Below are positions 29,798 to 43,700 of a DNA stretch of 64,000 nucleotides, in pieces (the first letter of the stretch is position 1; each line of letters opens with the position of its first letter). The position numbers were made by a program, and so were the translations under genes. Below the pieces are notes generated by a model. It did not search any database and was not told the DNA's origin. It was given only the letters and a program-made list of their open reading frames with translations. The stretch lies in contig CM082590.2 of NCBI GenBank assembly GCA_040954595.2, positions 7,874,001-7,938,000 on the forward strand, written 5' to 3'. This stretch comes from Balanoglossus misakiensis (taxonomy: Eukaryota > Hemichordata).

Positions 29798-30205
29798 GAT
29801 TTTGCTGTAGGAAACACCGATTTCTCCTAGACCTTGTGCAGGAATCGACGGGTCATTTGAGTGTAAAAAAGGTCGCTGACCAATGTAAATAATAGCCGTG
29901 TCACGTAAGGCCAACCAGGCGGTGAACTTACATTGGAAAGTTCCAATATTACATAGGGGTTGTCGCTTTCATGTGTTCATTCGGATTTCGTCGTTCAGTC
30001 GTTTTTATCGTGCATAAACCTACATGAAACATTAGATATATACAGACTATAAGTAATCAGTAATGTCGTTGTGAGAAACACGATCTATAAAGTTTCCTAA
30101 TTAATTATGCATTGTGTTCTCACCCTAATTAGATTTGTAGACAGCGCTCGAAGGTAATCCAGGGTCATTGGAGTACGCCCCCAACGACTGAAGTCTAATT
30201 TCAAA
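29798..30205. promoter_or_regulatory. Divergent promoter interval, HSD-like / MIC13
   Basis: Only 408 bp separate the two start codons, so both promoters must lie here unless there are unseen upstream non-coding exons. No TATA box was identified. The MIC13 ATG sits in TTTCAAAATGGCGCTC, close to the YY1/TISU initiator-translation element known from genes with short 5' UTRs, many of them mitochondrial. Confidence 0.6.
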
Positions 30206-31780
30206 ATGGCGCTCTCCTTGGTTAAGTAAGTGACCGTTTATTAAGTTTTTCTTTGATTATGTGGTGTTTACGTCAAACCAGTGAGAATTGTTCATGCGGA
30301 AATGATGGGGAAGCTATCAAGCATTGTAGTTTATGTGTTGACAAGTCGCAGATTGCGAAACAGCTTCTAAAACGGTCGATGTCTGCAGCGATGCGACCAA
30401 CATGAGTTTTGTAATTGAATCGCTGATGTCGTCAGACATAGATATTTATAGAAATCATAGTCCCTGCCCCTTGCTCTATAATGTCACTGTGGTATTGTGC
30501 AGCCAGTTGTGTTCAACAGACTTCCATGATTGCTGGTTGTTGTTGTTGGTGGTGTAGCTCTCGTAGACATAATTCCCCGGTCGTGTAGGATTGCATCATT
30601 TGTCACGTACGCATTGATAGTACATGTACATTGTACTGTATGACAAGTACATTAACTACAGTACTAGCAGTGTATATATAGCTAAATTGTATGTGGGCAT
30701 ACAACACGGTCCCACAACGAACTGTCCTCTCCTCCTAAACCCCACTGATAATATTACCAAGGTATTATGGCATTTCTTTATTTCAATAATTCCATTTAAC
30801 TTTTTTCTTCTTCAGAAATCTGACCAAACTGGCTATTGGAGCTGGAGCAGTGTACATCACCGTAGACCAGGGTCTGTGGGGAGATTCAGCCCAGGGCCCC
30901 CTCACTGTGAAAAGACTCTCCAATACACTACCAGCACAGAAAGATTACTTTGAAAGGGTAAGTCAGATTGCAGCCTGATATGGGTTGATAAGTGCTAAAA
31001 CAATTGTGTTGACATGCAACAAAATGAAATAATTGTTTTGGCACCAATCTCACTCCATAGCCTGACAATATTGAAGGTGTAATAATGACCTAGGAAACCA
31101 TTTGGAACTTGGAAGTTATATTTCAAAGTAACCTCAATTATATTAACACCAATCATAATGACTTTTTTTCTTTGGGCAGATCCCCAGTACAAGGCAGGTT
31201 GGTGATTACATGCGAGAGAACTGGAATTATGGTATGAAGAAGACATGTTTATTATTTGAGTGTCTGCATTGTTGATATGGGTTTTGTTGTTGTTGTTTTT
31301 AGGTCCCATTTGGTATATGTATATATACCATGGGATCTTTTGCATCTGTATGTATGTGGTTGTTTTGTTGTGGGTTGTTGTGTTGTTTTTTTGGGTGGGG
31401 GGGGGGGTAGTTGCTTAAACCTGCAACTCTCATAAACTTGAGTTTATGCTTGTCTGTTGTCTGGACTTGTATGTCTGTATGTATGTCTGTATGTATGTAT
31501 GTATGTATGTATGTATGTATGTATGTATGTACGTATGTACGTATGTATGTATGTACGTATGTATGTATGTATGTATGTATGTATGTGTGTGTACAAAGGA
31601 TATGTAGCCACTCTGAATGTCTGAATTAGACATTCACATCATCTGCTGGCCTTAATTACACATAACTAAACTTCTCCATTGTTCTTTTTCCGTCCAGGCG
31701 TTCAGAAGACGTTTGGAGCAGTAGCAGGAAGTCCGCAGTCGTTACGACAAGCTGTGCAGAAATACATCAAGAAAACGTGA
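30206..31780 (+). CDS. MIC13: MICOS complex subunit MIC13 (QIL1)
   Basis: Exons 30206-30225, 30816-30957, 31180-31231 and 31698-31780, all GT-AG with consistent phases, give 98 residues. The N-terminal hydrophobic segment LTKLAIGAGAVYITVDQGLW is the single inner-membrane anchor. It is followed by QKDYFERIPSTRQVGDYMRE and WNYGVQKTFGAV and a basic C-terminus QKYIKKT. MIC13 bridges the MIC60 and MIC10 subcomplexes of the MICOS assembly at crista junctions of the mitochondrial inner membrane. The length is slightly below the vertebrate protein (about 118 residues). Intron 3 carries a long (TATG)n microsatellite. Confidence 0.95.
31469..31594. repeat. (TATG)n microsatellite
   Basis: About 120 bp of TATG repeats with a few CTG and CG interruptions in MIC13 intron 3, preceded by a G-run at 31397-31409. 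Confidence 0.95.
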
Positions 31781-34771
31781 AAGTGTCTCGTACAATACAA
31801 AAGACGTGAACGCGTGTTATAGGATACCACCTCATTTACAAAAAAAAAAATCAAACCGACTTCACTCAGATTGTAGATTTGAAATCCATGCACGTGTAAT
31901 CCCCCACCCACTTTCTCTGAAAGAAGTTTTATTTTGCTGTTAGTGCGTCTTATGATTTCAAGTACTTCAATCTGTAAGAGTGATGTAATCTTGTAAAAGC
32001 AACCTTTGAAGTCTATACAAGTAAATGTACTAGTGTGTTTGTATTAAGTTTGCAGAATTAATATACATGTTGAAACCAAATGACATTGTTGTCTGGTCAT
32101 TTTTTTAATGCAGACATTTGATGCCCCTATTTGACAATGAATTTCCAATTTGTGTTTGACAGACTGAGTTTGGCTCAAACTTCTCTGGAAATTGTCGATG
32201 CAGTGTGCCCTCTAAGTCCATATGACACGCCACTGACTCAACAAACTCACTGGTCAGGTGACTCAAGAAATCCCTTGGAAAGAAGTTAGAATTGAGCTTA
32301 TTAAAACTAATAATGAGCGACACAATCTCTGCGATTAAACAATGTGTTGGGTATTACTATTGTTTTCTCCAAAAAAAAAAAATTGACTACTGTCTACCCC
32401 TGTTGTGCATCAATACCGGTAGTACAGCCTACAGGTGGATCTTATCATTTTGTGAGTGAGAAATGCAGATAACCAACCCTCTAAACAACCGCCCTAGTTT
32501 CTCTCTGCCAAGGTCATCAAACTTGAACTTCAGAATCTAACAAACACCGGAATGCCCACCATCCAGACAGCACTGTTTCTTTGTTGGGTTGGTTGCCATA
32601 GTAACAGGTGGTAAGTGTGTCCACCGGAGTTTAAGTGGGGAGTTGGTCCCGGCCACTAAAGATGATCAATAACACCAGATATGTGTGTTTTTATCAGGTA
32701 AAGGTGAGATAGGGTTGCAATAAAACACTGATTACTATATGTGTCAACTGCAGTGATTCTACCAACAGGGACATTTCTTCCCTTCTGTGGGTCATTTATC
32801 ATTGTAAAATCAAACCACATCAAGATACAAGCCTCCACTCGGCAATCAATTCTTCGTAAAGACTCATGTTTGCTTTGGAAGAACGGAGCATATTTATACA
32901 GTAAGACCTGTGTAAACCGAACCCTGTCTAATCTGGAAACCTGTCTATACTGAACACCTTTTCCAGTCCCTTTGACATAGAACCACATGTTAAAAGAACC
33001 TCTATTAACCGGACACCTCTGCAAACTGAACAATTTCTTCAGTCCCTTAGGTGTTCGGTTCAGACAGGTTTGACTGTACACATGCCCATATATGATTAAA
33101 GGGGCACGTCTTAGTCTTCATGTGACTGTTTGGTGGCTCACTTTTTTCACATGGCCACCCCGTAAAATTGTGATTGGCTGGATCTCAACACAGTGACTGG
33201 ATAAATTTGCAAAACGATCATGTACCTTTAAGAGGGCAGACAGAGGGGGAAAAACTTGCAGTTGGAAATATTGCATTCATAAACAATATGTGAAAATATT
33301 TATGCAAATTATGCCACAATTATTTCTGATAACAGTACTATCAATCTATGGTTTACCATTTTGGGGTAAAACAATTCACAATAAAACTCGCCATTCCATG
33401 AAAATAAAGTATCACAACAGAATTTCATTTTGAATAGGCTAGGAATGAATTAAAGTAATTTAATTTTTTACTTGAGGATATGTTGACTTTACTGATTAAT
33501 TTCTAAATCAATACACATTTATCTATTTATTTAATGTGGTGTTTATTTTTCTTATTTGTGACAAAAAATTAAAAACTGAATAAGTTAACCATGTACAAAT
33601 GATTATTTAAGTGGTTAGATGCTATATCTGTCAATCTGGTATTCCAAAATTATTAAAACTGGGCATATAAATATTGTTTTAGTGCGAAAAGAAGAAAAGT
33701 CTAGAGGGAAAAAAAGTTTTGGGTCTTTGAAGTATTTTTCTGGTGATTATTTTTCTAGATTGCAAAAGAACTCGGCATTGACCACGGTACTATAATAAAC
33801 ATTGATCTGGGATTTTAATACAAAGGTGTATTGAACCTGTGGTTGAGTTTACCAACGGCACACACAGCGGGACTCTGACAAGTGTTTGACGCCGGGGGTC
33901 TAATTGTACTGAAGAAACTCGCTGAACTACACGAAAAAATCAACGTGTCAAGGGCAACGGGAAATCGTTCGATTGAAATGGTATTTTACCTTCAATCGAA
34001 AACATCTGATCATTTGTGAGCGTAGATCCAGATAAAAGAAGCCCGGCCCGGTATTTGGGGACGTAGCACCCGTGCGTCTGTAGTCAGGGCAAGCTACATT
34101 TGCGCGTTCTTGACAACCAACCACAAGGTGTACATTTCCCGTCATTTGAGAAGTTTTGTTAATAAACTAGTGGGTTTGAAACATAACTAACAGCATTTGC
34201 AGCAATGTGTACCCTGTTCGGATTGCGTCATTGTCAATAAAGCCATATAGGGGATAGGGTCTCGTCGTCAAAAGTTTGTGCATGTCTTATTTACGCCATC
34301 GTCATATCAACAGGCGCAAATAAATGTAAACAAATAAAAACTCCAGCATACGTCAACGGTTTGTTCAGACTTTTATCAACACTGAGCTATTCTGGAACCC
34401 TTTTCTTTACAGTGAAGGGCTAGGCTGGTTCGTTTTACGCGTCGCTATCAACTTTTCTCGTCAAATGCGCTCAAAATAAAGTTGTAAAATCAAAAGTTGC
34501 AACGTTTTGCTGGGTCAATGATAGGTCGGTGTTTCCTGCCATTGCCTAGCACGAGCCTCCGAATGACCCCGGGATGACCCTTATGAATAATCAATCATAT
34601 GCTAATATTATTTCACCCAATCCCTTTTCATGTTAGAGGTCACATGACTACATATTCTCAAATATATTTTTATTCGTATTTGTATGCAGTGACTTTGGTG
34701 GAAAATTGCTATCTTTCTGAGAGGATTTCCTACAATTTTCGCCCATGTAAGGCCATATGTGCTGTTCCTAA
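31781..34771. other. Intergenic region MIC13 to SECISBP2L
   Basis: No coding exon was seen. It contains one CAGTAAACCTGTCT element (32898-33078). Next to it (33074-33235) is a dispersed repeat with GCCCATATATG and TGATTGGCTGGATCTC, which recurs inverted at 49985-50107. An inverted copy of the 4005-4080 repeat lies near 32200-32270. The start of the SECISBP2L transcript and its promoter probably lie in 34200-34770. Confidence 0.55.
32898..33078. repeat. CAGTAAACCTGTCT element, copy 2
   Basis: A 181 bp inverted-repeat element starting ACAGTAAGACCTGTGTAAACC and ending GTTCAGACAGGTTTGACTGT, with inner GAACC and CCGGAC repeats. The best-preserved copy of this family. Confidence 0.75.
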
Positions 34772-37700
34772 ATGTCTCATGGTGGAGAGAAGTCCCCTCA
34801 GGTAAGTCCGTCTTTTTTCCCGACGATGTTGCGAATATAATTTCGGTTACATTTCCGCCTAGACATCGCCGGGTAGCGACTCTCTCTATGCTATGACCGC
34901 CATCTTGTTCTGCATAGGAACCGATTCATTGCAAGCTTATTATCGGAAATTCATCATTTTCCGAAGTGATGGAACGTCTTCAATCGTTCCCCGGGCTAGA
35001 TTTGTGTGCATATTCCGGCGATCGCGGCGTCTAAAGCAGTGGGCGTTTTCCGCGTGCAAACATCGCTGGAAATCCCGAAACACGAACGTGTTGTAATGAC
35101 ATGCAGTGCCCGTGTTAGTGATTACGAACCGCGCCCATGCCGGTTTGACATGCGGATGAAGTGAGCGTAAATCGCCTGATTATTATGTTGATGTGGGTGA
35201 ACTTTTGCTGAAAAAATACAAGAACGTTAATCTGTATTGTTAAGTGGTGTATTCTTAAGTTGATTTCATGTGTGCGTCTGATATAGTACCTAGACAGGGC
35301 AATGATTGGGCTGGGTCATCATTGGTTCAACGCATGACCCAGGCCAACTGCCTTGCTTCATAGTCTCAAATTACTTTCTCTCACTCCAAGGCGGGACGAT
35401 CGAGCCCTGCCACTGTGATATACACCATCCCCGCATTCCTCCCAATTCGCCTTGTACCCCACCCATCACGTTTACACCGTCAGATCGAGTCCATCCGTAC
35501 ACTTTCCTGTCTAACCATATAGGGTGGTGAAAGTGTAGAATGCACGTAGAAAACGTAATATATAACATAGCTGTTTTGCCAAAACTTAAATTCAAGCTAG
35601 CAAAATATCGTTTGAACTCAGTCGCATTTTATATTTCACGATGACATTACTATTTACTAGTTATTTTGATTACAGAAACAGCACTCGTGAATTACATACA
35701 CAACTGTTATGTATAACGATGTACGTTTCTTTGTCAAATGATAATACCATTCTTTCATTCAACTTAATTGATTAACACTTAGTAAGGCTGTCCACCATTA
35801 TGCAGAGTTTCACAATATTTCTGCCAATTGCACAACCCCAGCTGTAACCGTTAAGCCACTTCAGGAAAACATCGGTTAAATTTTAACTCTTTAAATTGAA
35901 AGTATGTGTGTGTTGACATTTCTGTGTGGTGCAGTTTCAACTGGAAATCAACAATCTCTCTCCAAGCCCAAACTCGATGTGTGAGCGATATTTTGTTGAC
36001 ATGTTTTTGCATGAGTCAGCTTATGTCGTGATCATGAATTATTTCAAGTAGGCGTAAATCATTTTTTGCATCGTAAATAAAACAAAAGAAATCCTGTTTG
36101 GGGATTGTGGCCATCATATTAGAAAATATTTATATCTGAGCGTTTTGTTTCACGTGAAAAAAATCGTACTAATTGATCCGAAGTTCATGGTTTTTCTCTG
36201 GTGATTCAATTATTTATTTCATGACCTTGGCCTTTCTACCCTTCAGAAGCTCTCAGGCAGTAAATCAAAATATTGCCTCCGCTGGACAAACTTGATCTGT
36301 GTTGAGTTGGGTGTGGTATAACTTCTGGAATTTCGGTTGATAGCGTGTGTGTCGCAGTGGGGTTGCGTTGCCCAAATGCTTGCTGTTTACCCGATCTGTC
36401 TATCGATGTGAGCTATGAGAGTCTTCATCATTGATTACTCGATAGAGAACTTCAACAGAATTTGGCTTCCTGATCTTTGGTCCAGATTAGCCTCAAGGGC
36501 GGATTGACTTTGGAAAGTTCGGTTTAAAATATTATTGAGGAGAATAAGTAGCCTTTGCTGTAAAAATCGCAGCCATAGGGAATATAGGAATAAAGTTATT
36601 ACCTTAGTCTTAGTGTGAAAGTATCCACATACAAAAAGTTGTAGTATACACCAAACGTAAACTCTTATGTCTATGCTCTAATATTCGATACATTCAATTA
36701 ATGGGTGGCGTAATAATTTCTGTATTTGTAACTTGTACCAGCACCTGTAATACCAGTGCTACATAATGATGCATAATGAGATGGTCGTCGGAAAACGTTT
36801 AACTTTTGACCTGAATCAGGAAGCGAGTTTTATATCGTGTTTCATCACATATTTGCGTGCGGTGTGAGATGTGAGGATGAAACGTTGAAATGAACATTGT
36901 CGCTGTATTTCACGGAGCTGTAGTGAAGCGTTTGCCAGTTATTCGATAGGTCATGAAAGGTCATTCTTAGCGTGATGGATTGATTTGATAATCTGCGAAG
37001 GAAACAACAAAAGGGGTCAGAGGTCATGCCGTTTAATGGCAGAGTGCCCAGAACAGGCAGGTGGTCGAATCGAAATGATGTGTATATTACGTACGTGGAC
37101 AGCACTACCCCTTAAACCACCGTGGTATGGTCCAACTCAATTGTTTTCTACATGGTAAAGTTGGTGGGGGGGGGGTGGCTTGCTTTTGATGTGAACAATT
37201 AGATGATTCAATTAGATCGACCGTCCACAAGAAATTAGCTTAGCAAAGATCCTCAAGTGATTTTTTGGCTCAGATAAGTTTCATCCTGTATAATATGTTT
37301 GTCTGGTTACAGGTACTTGCTTTATAAATAATTGCAGGTTAATTGAAAATCATAAATCTGAAGTGATATTAACCGGTTTGCGACACTGTTAAATTCGCTG
37401 CGATAATTGTCTGGAAAGTGGCTAATAGTTCAGGTATTGCGGGCAGTAAATTGAAAATCTGATTTTCTCTCTCTTTATCGGTCTCAGGTTAATTTTATTA
37501 CGTTTTATAAGACGTTTATTGACGATTATTTGCTATCTGTGAAATGCTGAATTGATAGTAAAAAATGAGGAGATGAAAGAATAGGCGTGCTACGGAATAA
37601 AATGTGGCATGGGTCAACGCGTATGTAAGATTACATGTATTTCTATTGCGATTTTCTGCACATTGGTTTGTTTGTGCCAGGGTGTGTACGACAGGTTGGA

Positions 37701-40700
37701 ATTTCACGTTTCACCTTTTGCCAGGCACTCTACCTTACATGCTCTCATACGTCAATCAGGTAGATTGTACAATTGAACATGATTCAGAGTGCTCACAATT
37801 TACTTCCCTTTTGATGTTTCACTGTCTGCCGAATAATATTGTCCTCAAAACATACATGAATATTTAACCCATTTCCTGTCATGTCAGTCGAAAACGGAAA
37901 GCATCAATGTTTCTTTCACGTCTATTTTTGTCGCCGGGGTTTGTCTGGGCGTGTCTCGTACTGAAATATATAATGTGTTAAAAATTTGTTCTTTTTTTGA
38001 TTGATTGAGTACAAACCTGTCTGAACAAGATTTTCATTGACACGATGACCTCAAATTCAATGTGCCTCTTTATAAGTGTCTGCAACAAACAATTTTTTTT
38101 TTTTGGGGGGGGGGGGTTCCCCAGATCACCTTGATATAAAATGGGGAAGAAGGGAGGGTCTCTGAAATCTGACTCAAGAAGAACATTTCATCCATTCCCC
38201 AAAAAATGTAAAATGGAATCTTCCACACTTGCACCTGACATTTCAAGTTCATGTACACCGCGAATCAATGTCGTTTACATCTTATCAATTTCCTGCAAGG
38301 GCAGACTTCCCTAGATCATCCACCTGGGTCTCTCTCATCCATACAGACCGTTTCCACGGTAACCTCTCCTCCGGCGATACTGCGTTTTTTTTCCGGGAAT
38401 TGTTTTGTCGATAATCAGCGCGACATCGGGAAATGTAGTATATTCACAGATCCCTGCTGTGTTCTTACATTAACAACACTTGTTTCATTTCAAATTGTAC
38501 ACGTTGATGAAAGACAGACAAGGTCCCAAACCACATTGTTTGCACCCCTCGTAAATTTTAATGTAGGTTAATATTGACATCAAATATTCTTTGGTAAGGT
38601 CAAACTGTTGTTATCGATCTAGATTAAAATTTTCCACAGATCAATAATTTTGATTACTTTAGCTATTATTTTTTTTTGCAGAATGGACATGAAATATGGT
38701 CTTATTCATAATTGAAGTGAAATTAAACAATAATTTTTTGGAGTGGCCAAATATGCAAGAATGTCTTGACTTATATTAATTTTTTGCAGGATCTGATCTG
38801 TCAACAAACTGTCTCTAATTTTTTTAATGCTATTATTAAGAGAAAATTGTTATAGAAATTGTTCAAATTTGCCTTTTGAAGGTTATGTACATGTCACATA
38901 CATGTACGTTTGTTTGCCAGACACGCAAGAATTTCCCCCAATCAATTTGACCTTGATGTACAGAGGTCATTCCCCTGTGGGCTCTACACATTACATCATC
39001 GCAGACCACTTCTGATGATTGTATATTGTGTCATGTTTAGTGGCCATTTTATGCCGTTTGTCTGAAAACGTAAAAAACGAAAACCGCTTGTTTAGCAAGA
39101 GAGAGGTAAACTGGGTCAACGCGTTCTACGAATACATGCTCTGAGCGTAAACTATTCCGATTACTGTTATTCTCGGCAAGGCAAGTGAAAGATTTATTTT
39201 CAGGGTGCCATAAAACTCACTGACATTAAGACTAGTTTTATAGCCAACCTGCTTGAAACAGGATTTGAATTGCCCGTTTTAGAATCGTAGTCTCGTTGAG
39301 AGATTTGTGAATGAAAAGTTCAGTCATTACATTTATTTGTATATAAAATAGACTTATGTGAATGAAAGTTCCAATATGTTACATTTGTATATATAATAGA
39401 CATGATACGTGACAATGAAAATATCTTTTGGCCGTTTAAGTCTGATCGTTATCTGTGTCTGATTTAGTGACATTTGGAGTGAAAAGTCTCGTAAAAATCT
39501 GCAGTTGTTTAGGAATTGAGAACAACCATCTTAAAGGCATACAACCATCCTCATTTACATATGCCCATATATGGTTGATAGAGGCCGTATCGAACAACCA
39601 CTTTCGTTCATTCGTATCAGTTTTTATATTGCAGTCTTGTCATAGCCCCAGTGTTGATGTGTGTTTTCATACGCTGGTTAGCAACAGTGCGATAACCTCT
39701 GATAACTGTGGATGTATACGTCAATAGTATTGTGGTTTTTAAACGGTGTTATCGACAGAAAAACACCGCATATCAATAAGTATAAAGTACTGAAATAGCA
39801 TCATTGTAAAAGTACCCTTTTCTTCGCACGAGAAAGTGAAATCTTTTGGGTGTATAGGGGTTGAAATGGATGTATTTTCGTATATGCATGCATAAGTATG
39901 CACGCAATTCCGGGCGTATGTAAATTATGCACGTTGTATGTTTCAGTACAGACTTTCTATGTTGCCAACTACGAAGTCACTACATTCGAACAATATAATT
40001 ACTCGCAAAGCGACGTCCAGGTACGACTAACCAGCTGCTGTCATGATATATAATTAAACGAACAGACAGTATGTTTGAATGCTTTTCTCGTTGAATAATC
40101 TGTCTATGCACGCACATATGTACAAATCATACAACCACGTTGTATTGACTTATCTCTGTGGTTTGAAATATCACCAGATGTCACCTGTAGTGTCCGAATA
40201 TAATATATCTTTGTCATGTTGAAAATAAAAAAAATTGTCACAGCTGAATTAGGATGCGCATGAATTATTCGACCAGGCATTGTCATTTCATGTATTATCT
40301 GAGATCAGTGGGTGTGTTGAATTATTGAAACAGGAAACAGAGTGAAACTACGATACGGTTGTTGGTTGTGTACTAAGTATAATATGTTGCGTTGTGATGA
40401 AAATACAAGGAACTAAAGTTTGTTTTGAAATCAATCCATCTTCCCATAAAAGAGAGTACTTAGTAAAATTAACATAATCAACACAATTTATGAAAAACTT
40501 CTCTAGAATATCAAATTGAGTAAGTTTGCAATGGGGTTAGCTAAATTTGACCCATTATCACTCTGCGTTAGATGGAAATATTTTTATAATCGCGGACTTA
40601 TAATTTGTACAATTTGAAGGCGTGTAGCATACCTTGTATGTAGATTAGCAACTTAGTAACTAATTAACAGTCATGGCACGTTGTGTTCTTGTAGTTGTAT

Positions 40701-43700
40701 TACACTATTGCTGTATCCAGAAATATGACTTGCCCGCGGTTGGTGTTTATTTCAACGACAAGCCATCAGCCAGATGAAATTTCCGACGAGAATTTCTGTG
40801 GTAGTGTGATACTGCTTGGTGAGCTAGTAATTCTCGGATTAGCGACACCGAAAAAATTCTTGACTGCAAATTTGTTTTTATAATTGTGAATTTTCAGGGC
40901 ATATTTGACAAGTGTGACCTCCGTTTGACATGCGGTCCTAAGCCATCGATGACTCATTGAAGTACACACACGTATACAGTTACGTACAACTGCCTGAATC
41001 ATGAATTTGGATAAATTATGAATGCACAGAACGAGATATCTGTATTTCCAATTGGATAAATTCCAATAGCTCTGTTTCACTGGGTTATTTTTCTCGACGT
41101 GGGATTTTGTTCCCTTGGTTATGAATATTCATGACTTGTCACGACAACCTAGGGCTCTCATATTGCAGGTTAGATTTTTTCTACGAGGAAATAACGTTTA
41201 CTGCAATGCTAATGGTCAGCATTTTTTTAAAGAGATAGTCTGTAAAGGCACACACACACTGGTCAGTAGTGAAATATTGGTATTTTAGGGGCACGTTTCT
41301 TTCACTTGAGAAATACCATTGTCTTGATTCGTGCAGACAGGTTCTTGTAGCGTATCTCCAGATCAGGTTCACATCACGACTTGTGTGTGTTGATTATATC
41401 GGGCATAATTCGATCACCAAGCAACAGTATGTTTGCCTCGATGTCGTAGATCTATGTATTGTAATATAGTATTCATTCATTACAAATACCTATAGCTCTT
41501 TCGATTTAGTAGTTGCAATGTACATGTACGTTTGTATAGGTCTTTTGCTTCGGTTTGTAATTGCAAAGCTGACTTTTACATGAAAGTTTTATGAGTCCTG
41601 TTGCTGTATATGTTTGAAAAAGAAGTCTTAAATATAAAGTATTCAGAATTTTTTAAGGGTTTCCTAGCCAAGAGAGTAAAAAATTTCAGAGGGTGTGTTG
41701 GAAAGAAAATGTACACCTGGTAAATATGTTTACATGTCGATCAGTTAGTACCTGTTATCATTTTATGGGATAATTTGTTTTGAATTTTAGATTTCACTTC
41801 AGTGCTGTAGGCTGTCGGAATCAATATTGTTTGTTGTGAAATATTGATCGGTTTGCCTTTCATTCAGGGCATGACACTACCGATTGGTTTGTAAACGTTC
41901 AAGTCCGGACCTGTTTCATTTTGGGGGAAAAAGCGTTGTATTGTTTGAGTGCAGATCTGTCAAATATATGTGTTCGCCTCGCAGCATATTTGTATTGGTA
42001 ACCGCCTTTTAATTTGTCGAAACGAATTGAAACATTTCAATAATAGAATTAGTTCAATTGTAATGCAAATACGGTTTCGAGTATTCCTATGGTGAAAATT
42101 GCATTAATAATATTTGCCTGTAAAAACCACAAGTGGGCTTGAAAGAATTGAGAAAGATCTCTACAAACATTTTTCAAATTTATAGATGGGTGTTGTCCCG
42201 TCTGAGAGTTCGGTCCCTGTACGACACGCTTGCTAGCGTAGCTAGTCAAGTAGGTGCAAAGTGTAACTGCTACAATGTACATCATTGATAACAATATGGT
42301 TGTTACTTTGTATTACACTGTACCTCATAGTAAACAATGCCTTGTTTCGTTTTTCATCACATTTTCAACTTATTTGTATATAATATGTAGCAGTTGACAT
42401 GGTCTCTTTTTACAGAAAAGTTACATTTTGATATAATTTGAATTCCAATGTTGCAATTCTGTCTGTGATCTTTGTTCTTTTTGCAAAATTAACATCAGTT
42501 AGCAAGTGACATCCTCTATGGACATGAGTCCAATTTCTGTTCGAACAGGTGTTACTGTCTGTCAGTGATAAGGCAAAGTGTTTGCGCAAAATATACATGA
42601 ATTATTCAAGTACAGATGGTCTAGACAGTCAAAAAGTCACAGACATGTTATAGTTAATATTTGGTTGAAGAAAATGATTAAGTTTTTGGCTCAGTCTGTC
42701 TGAAGGACCCTTGTGTGTTTGCACTTTTCAATTGGTGGCATAATAAATGGCAGTTGTAATATATACTTAATTTGTTCAGTAGAATGTAGCTGTGTTTCTG
42801 TGTGCATGAGTGTGTGTGTGTGTGTGTCTCTGTGTGTGCCTTGCATACGTACTTCCGTGCGTGAGGAGTTAGCATATCTCTTGTTATCATAATCACCAGC
42901 AAACCTGTTTCTCAAGAAAGGTTTCTGTCAAATCGTTTTAGTCTTGCCGATTGACCTTGGGAAATCGAGATGACATTGTGTGGTCTCTGAAACAATTATG
43001 CACCATCGGAATTGGTGGTCTTGACTTGAAAGCTGATTAATTTCATGCCGGATTGAACGATGCGAGTTGAAACGAATACTATGAAATCGTTCATTTATTG
43101 TGTCTAGGATACCGTGACCAACATCTCCTGTGTGTGATTTCAATGTGATTGGGAACAGAGAAAAAGAAACAGAAAAAAAAAAAAACAGGTCTTTGGTCTT
43201 CGCGTGCCTGGTTACCACTGACAACACGGCAGTATGTCTATTGTCGCCGTTGTTGTATCGTGACGCACTGTAGACACAGGACGGGCCACGCCTGCTTTGT
43301 GTGGAACCCGGTGTTTATGCTGCATAATAGGCTTTGTTTGGGGCTGTTGTCTGGAGACTTGTAAATAGGTCGTGCGAGGTCAACAGGTCCGACAGCCGCT
43401 CAGTAATTTGAAAACACACGAAATTCGATTGCGGTGCGTATAGAATTCTTTCAACAATATGTTTCTAAAGTCTAGCCCTCCAGCAGTGGAAACTTTTTTT
43501 TTTGCGGTATTTTTTTTTTTTTCGTATCCACTGTGACAAATCTAGCGTTTTCATGGTTAATTTGCTATGAATAATTTTCAATTATTGTGTACTGCAGGAA
43601 TTGATGTGGTTTTATTCGAATTTTCTTCGGGCAGACTTTTTTTCTTTCAACCAAAAATGTAGGCATACTTTTATTCAACGCTCTATTCTTGTAATTGGGC

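Noticed and set aside
30624-30953. 109-codon frame overlapping MIC13 exon 2
   Set aside because: Different frame from the MIC13 coding sequence; includes intron upstream.
31411-31633. MYVCMYVCMYV and HTYIHTYIH frames
   Set aside because: Translations of the (TATG)n microsatellite in MIC13 intron 3.
34599-35096. Short plus-strand frames around 34.6-35.1 kb as a separate gene
   Set aside because: Only 34772-34801 has a start codon, a GTAAGT donor and a phase that joins SECISBP2L exon 2; the rest shows no family resemblance.
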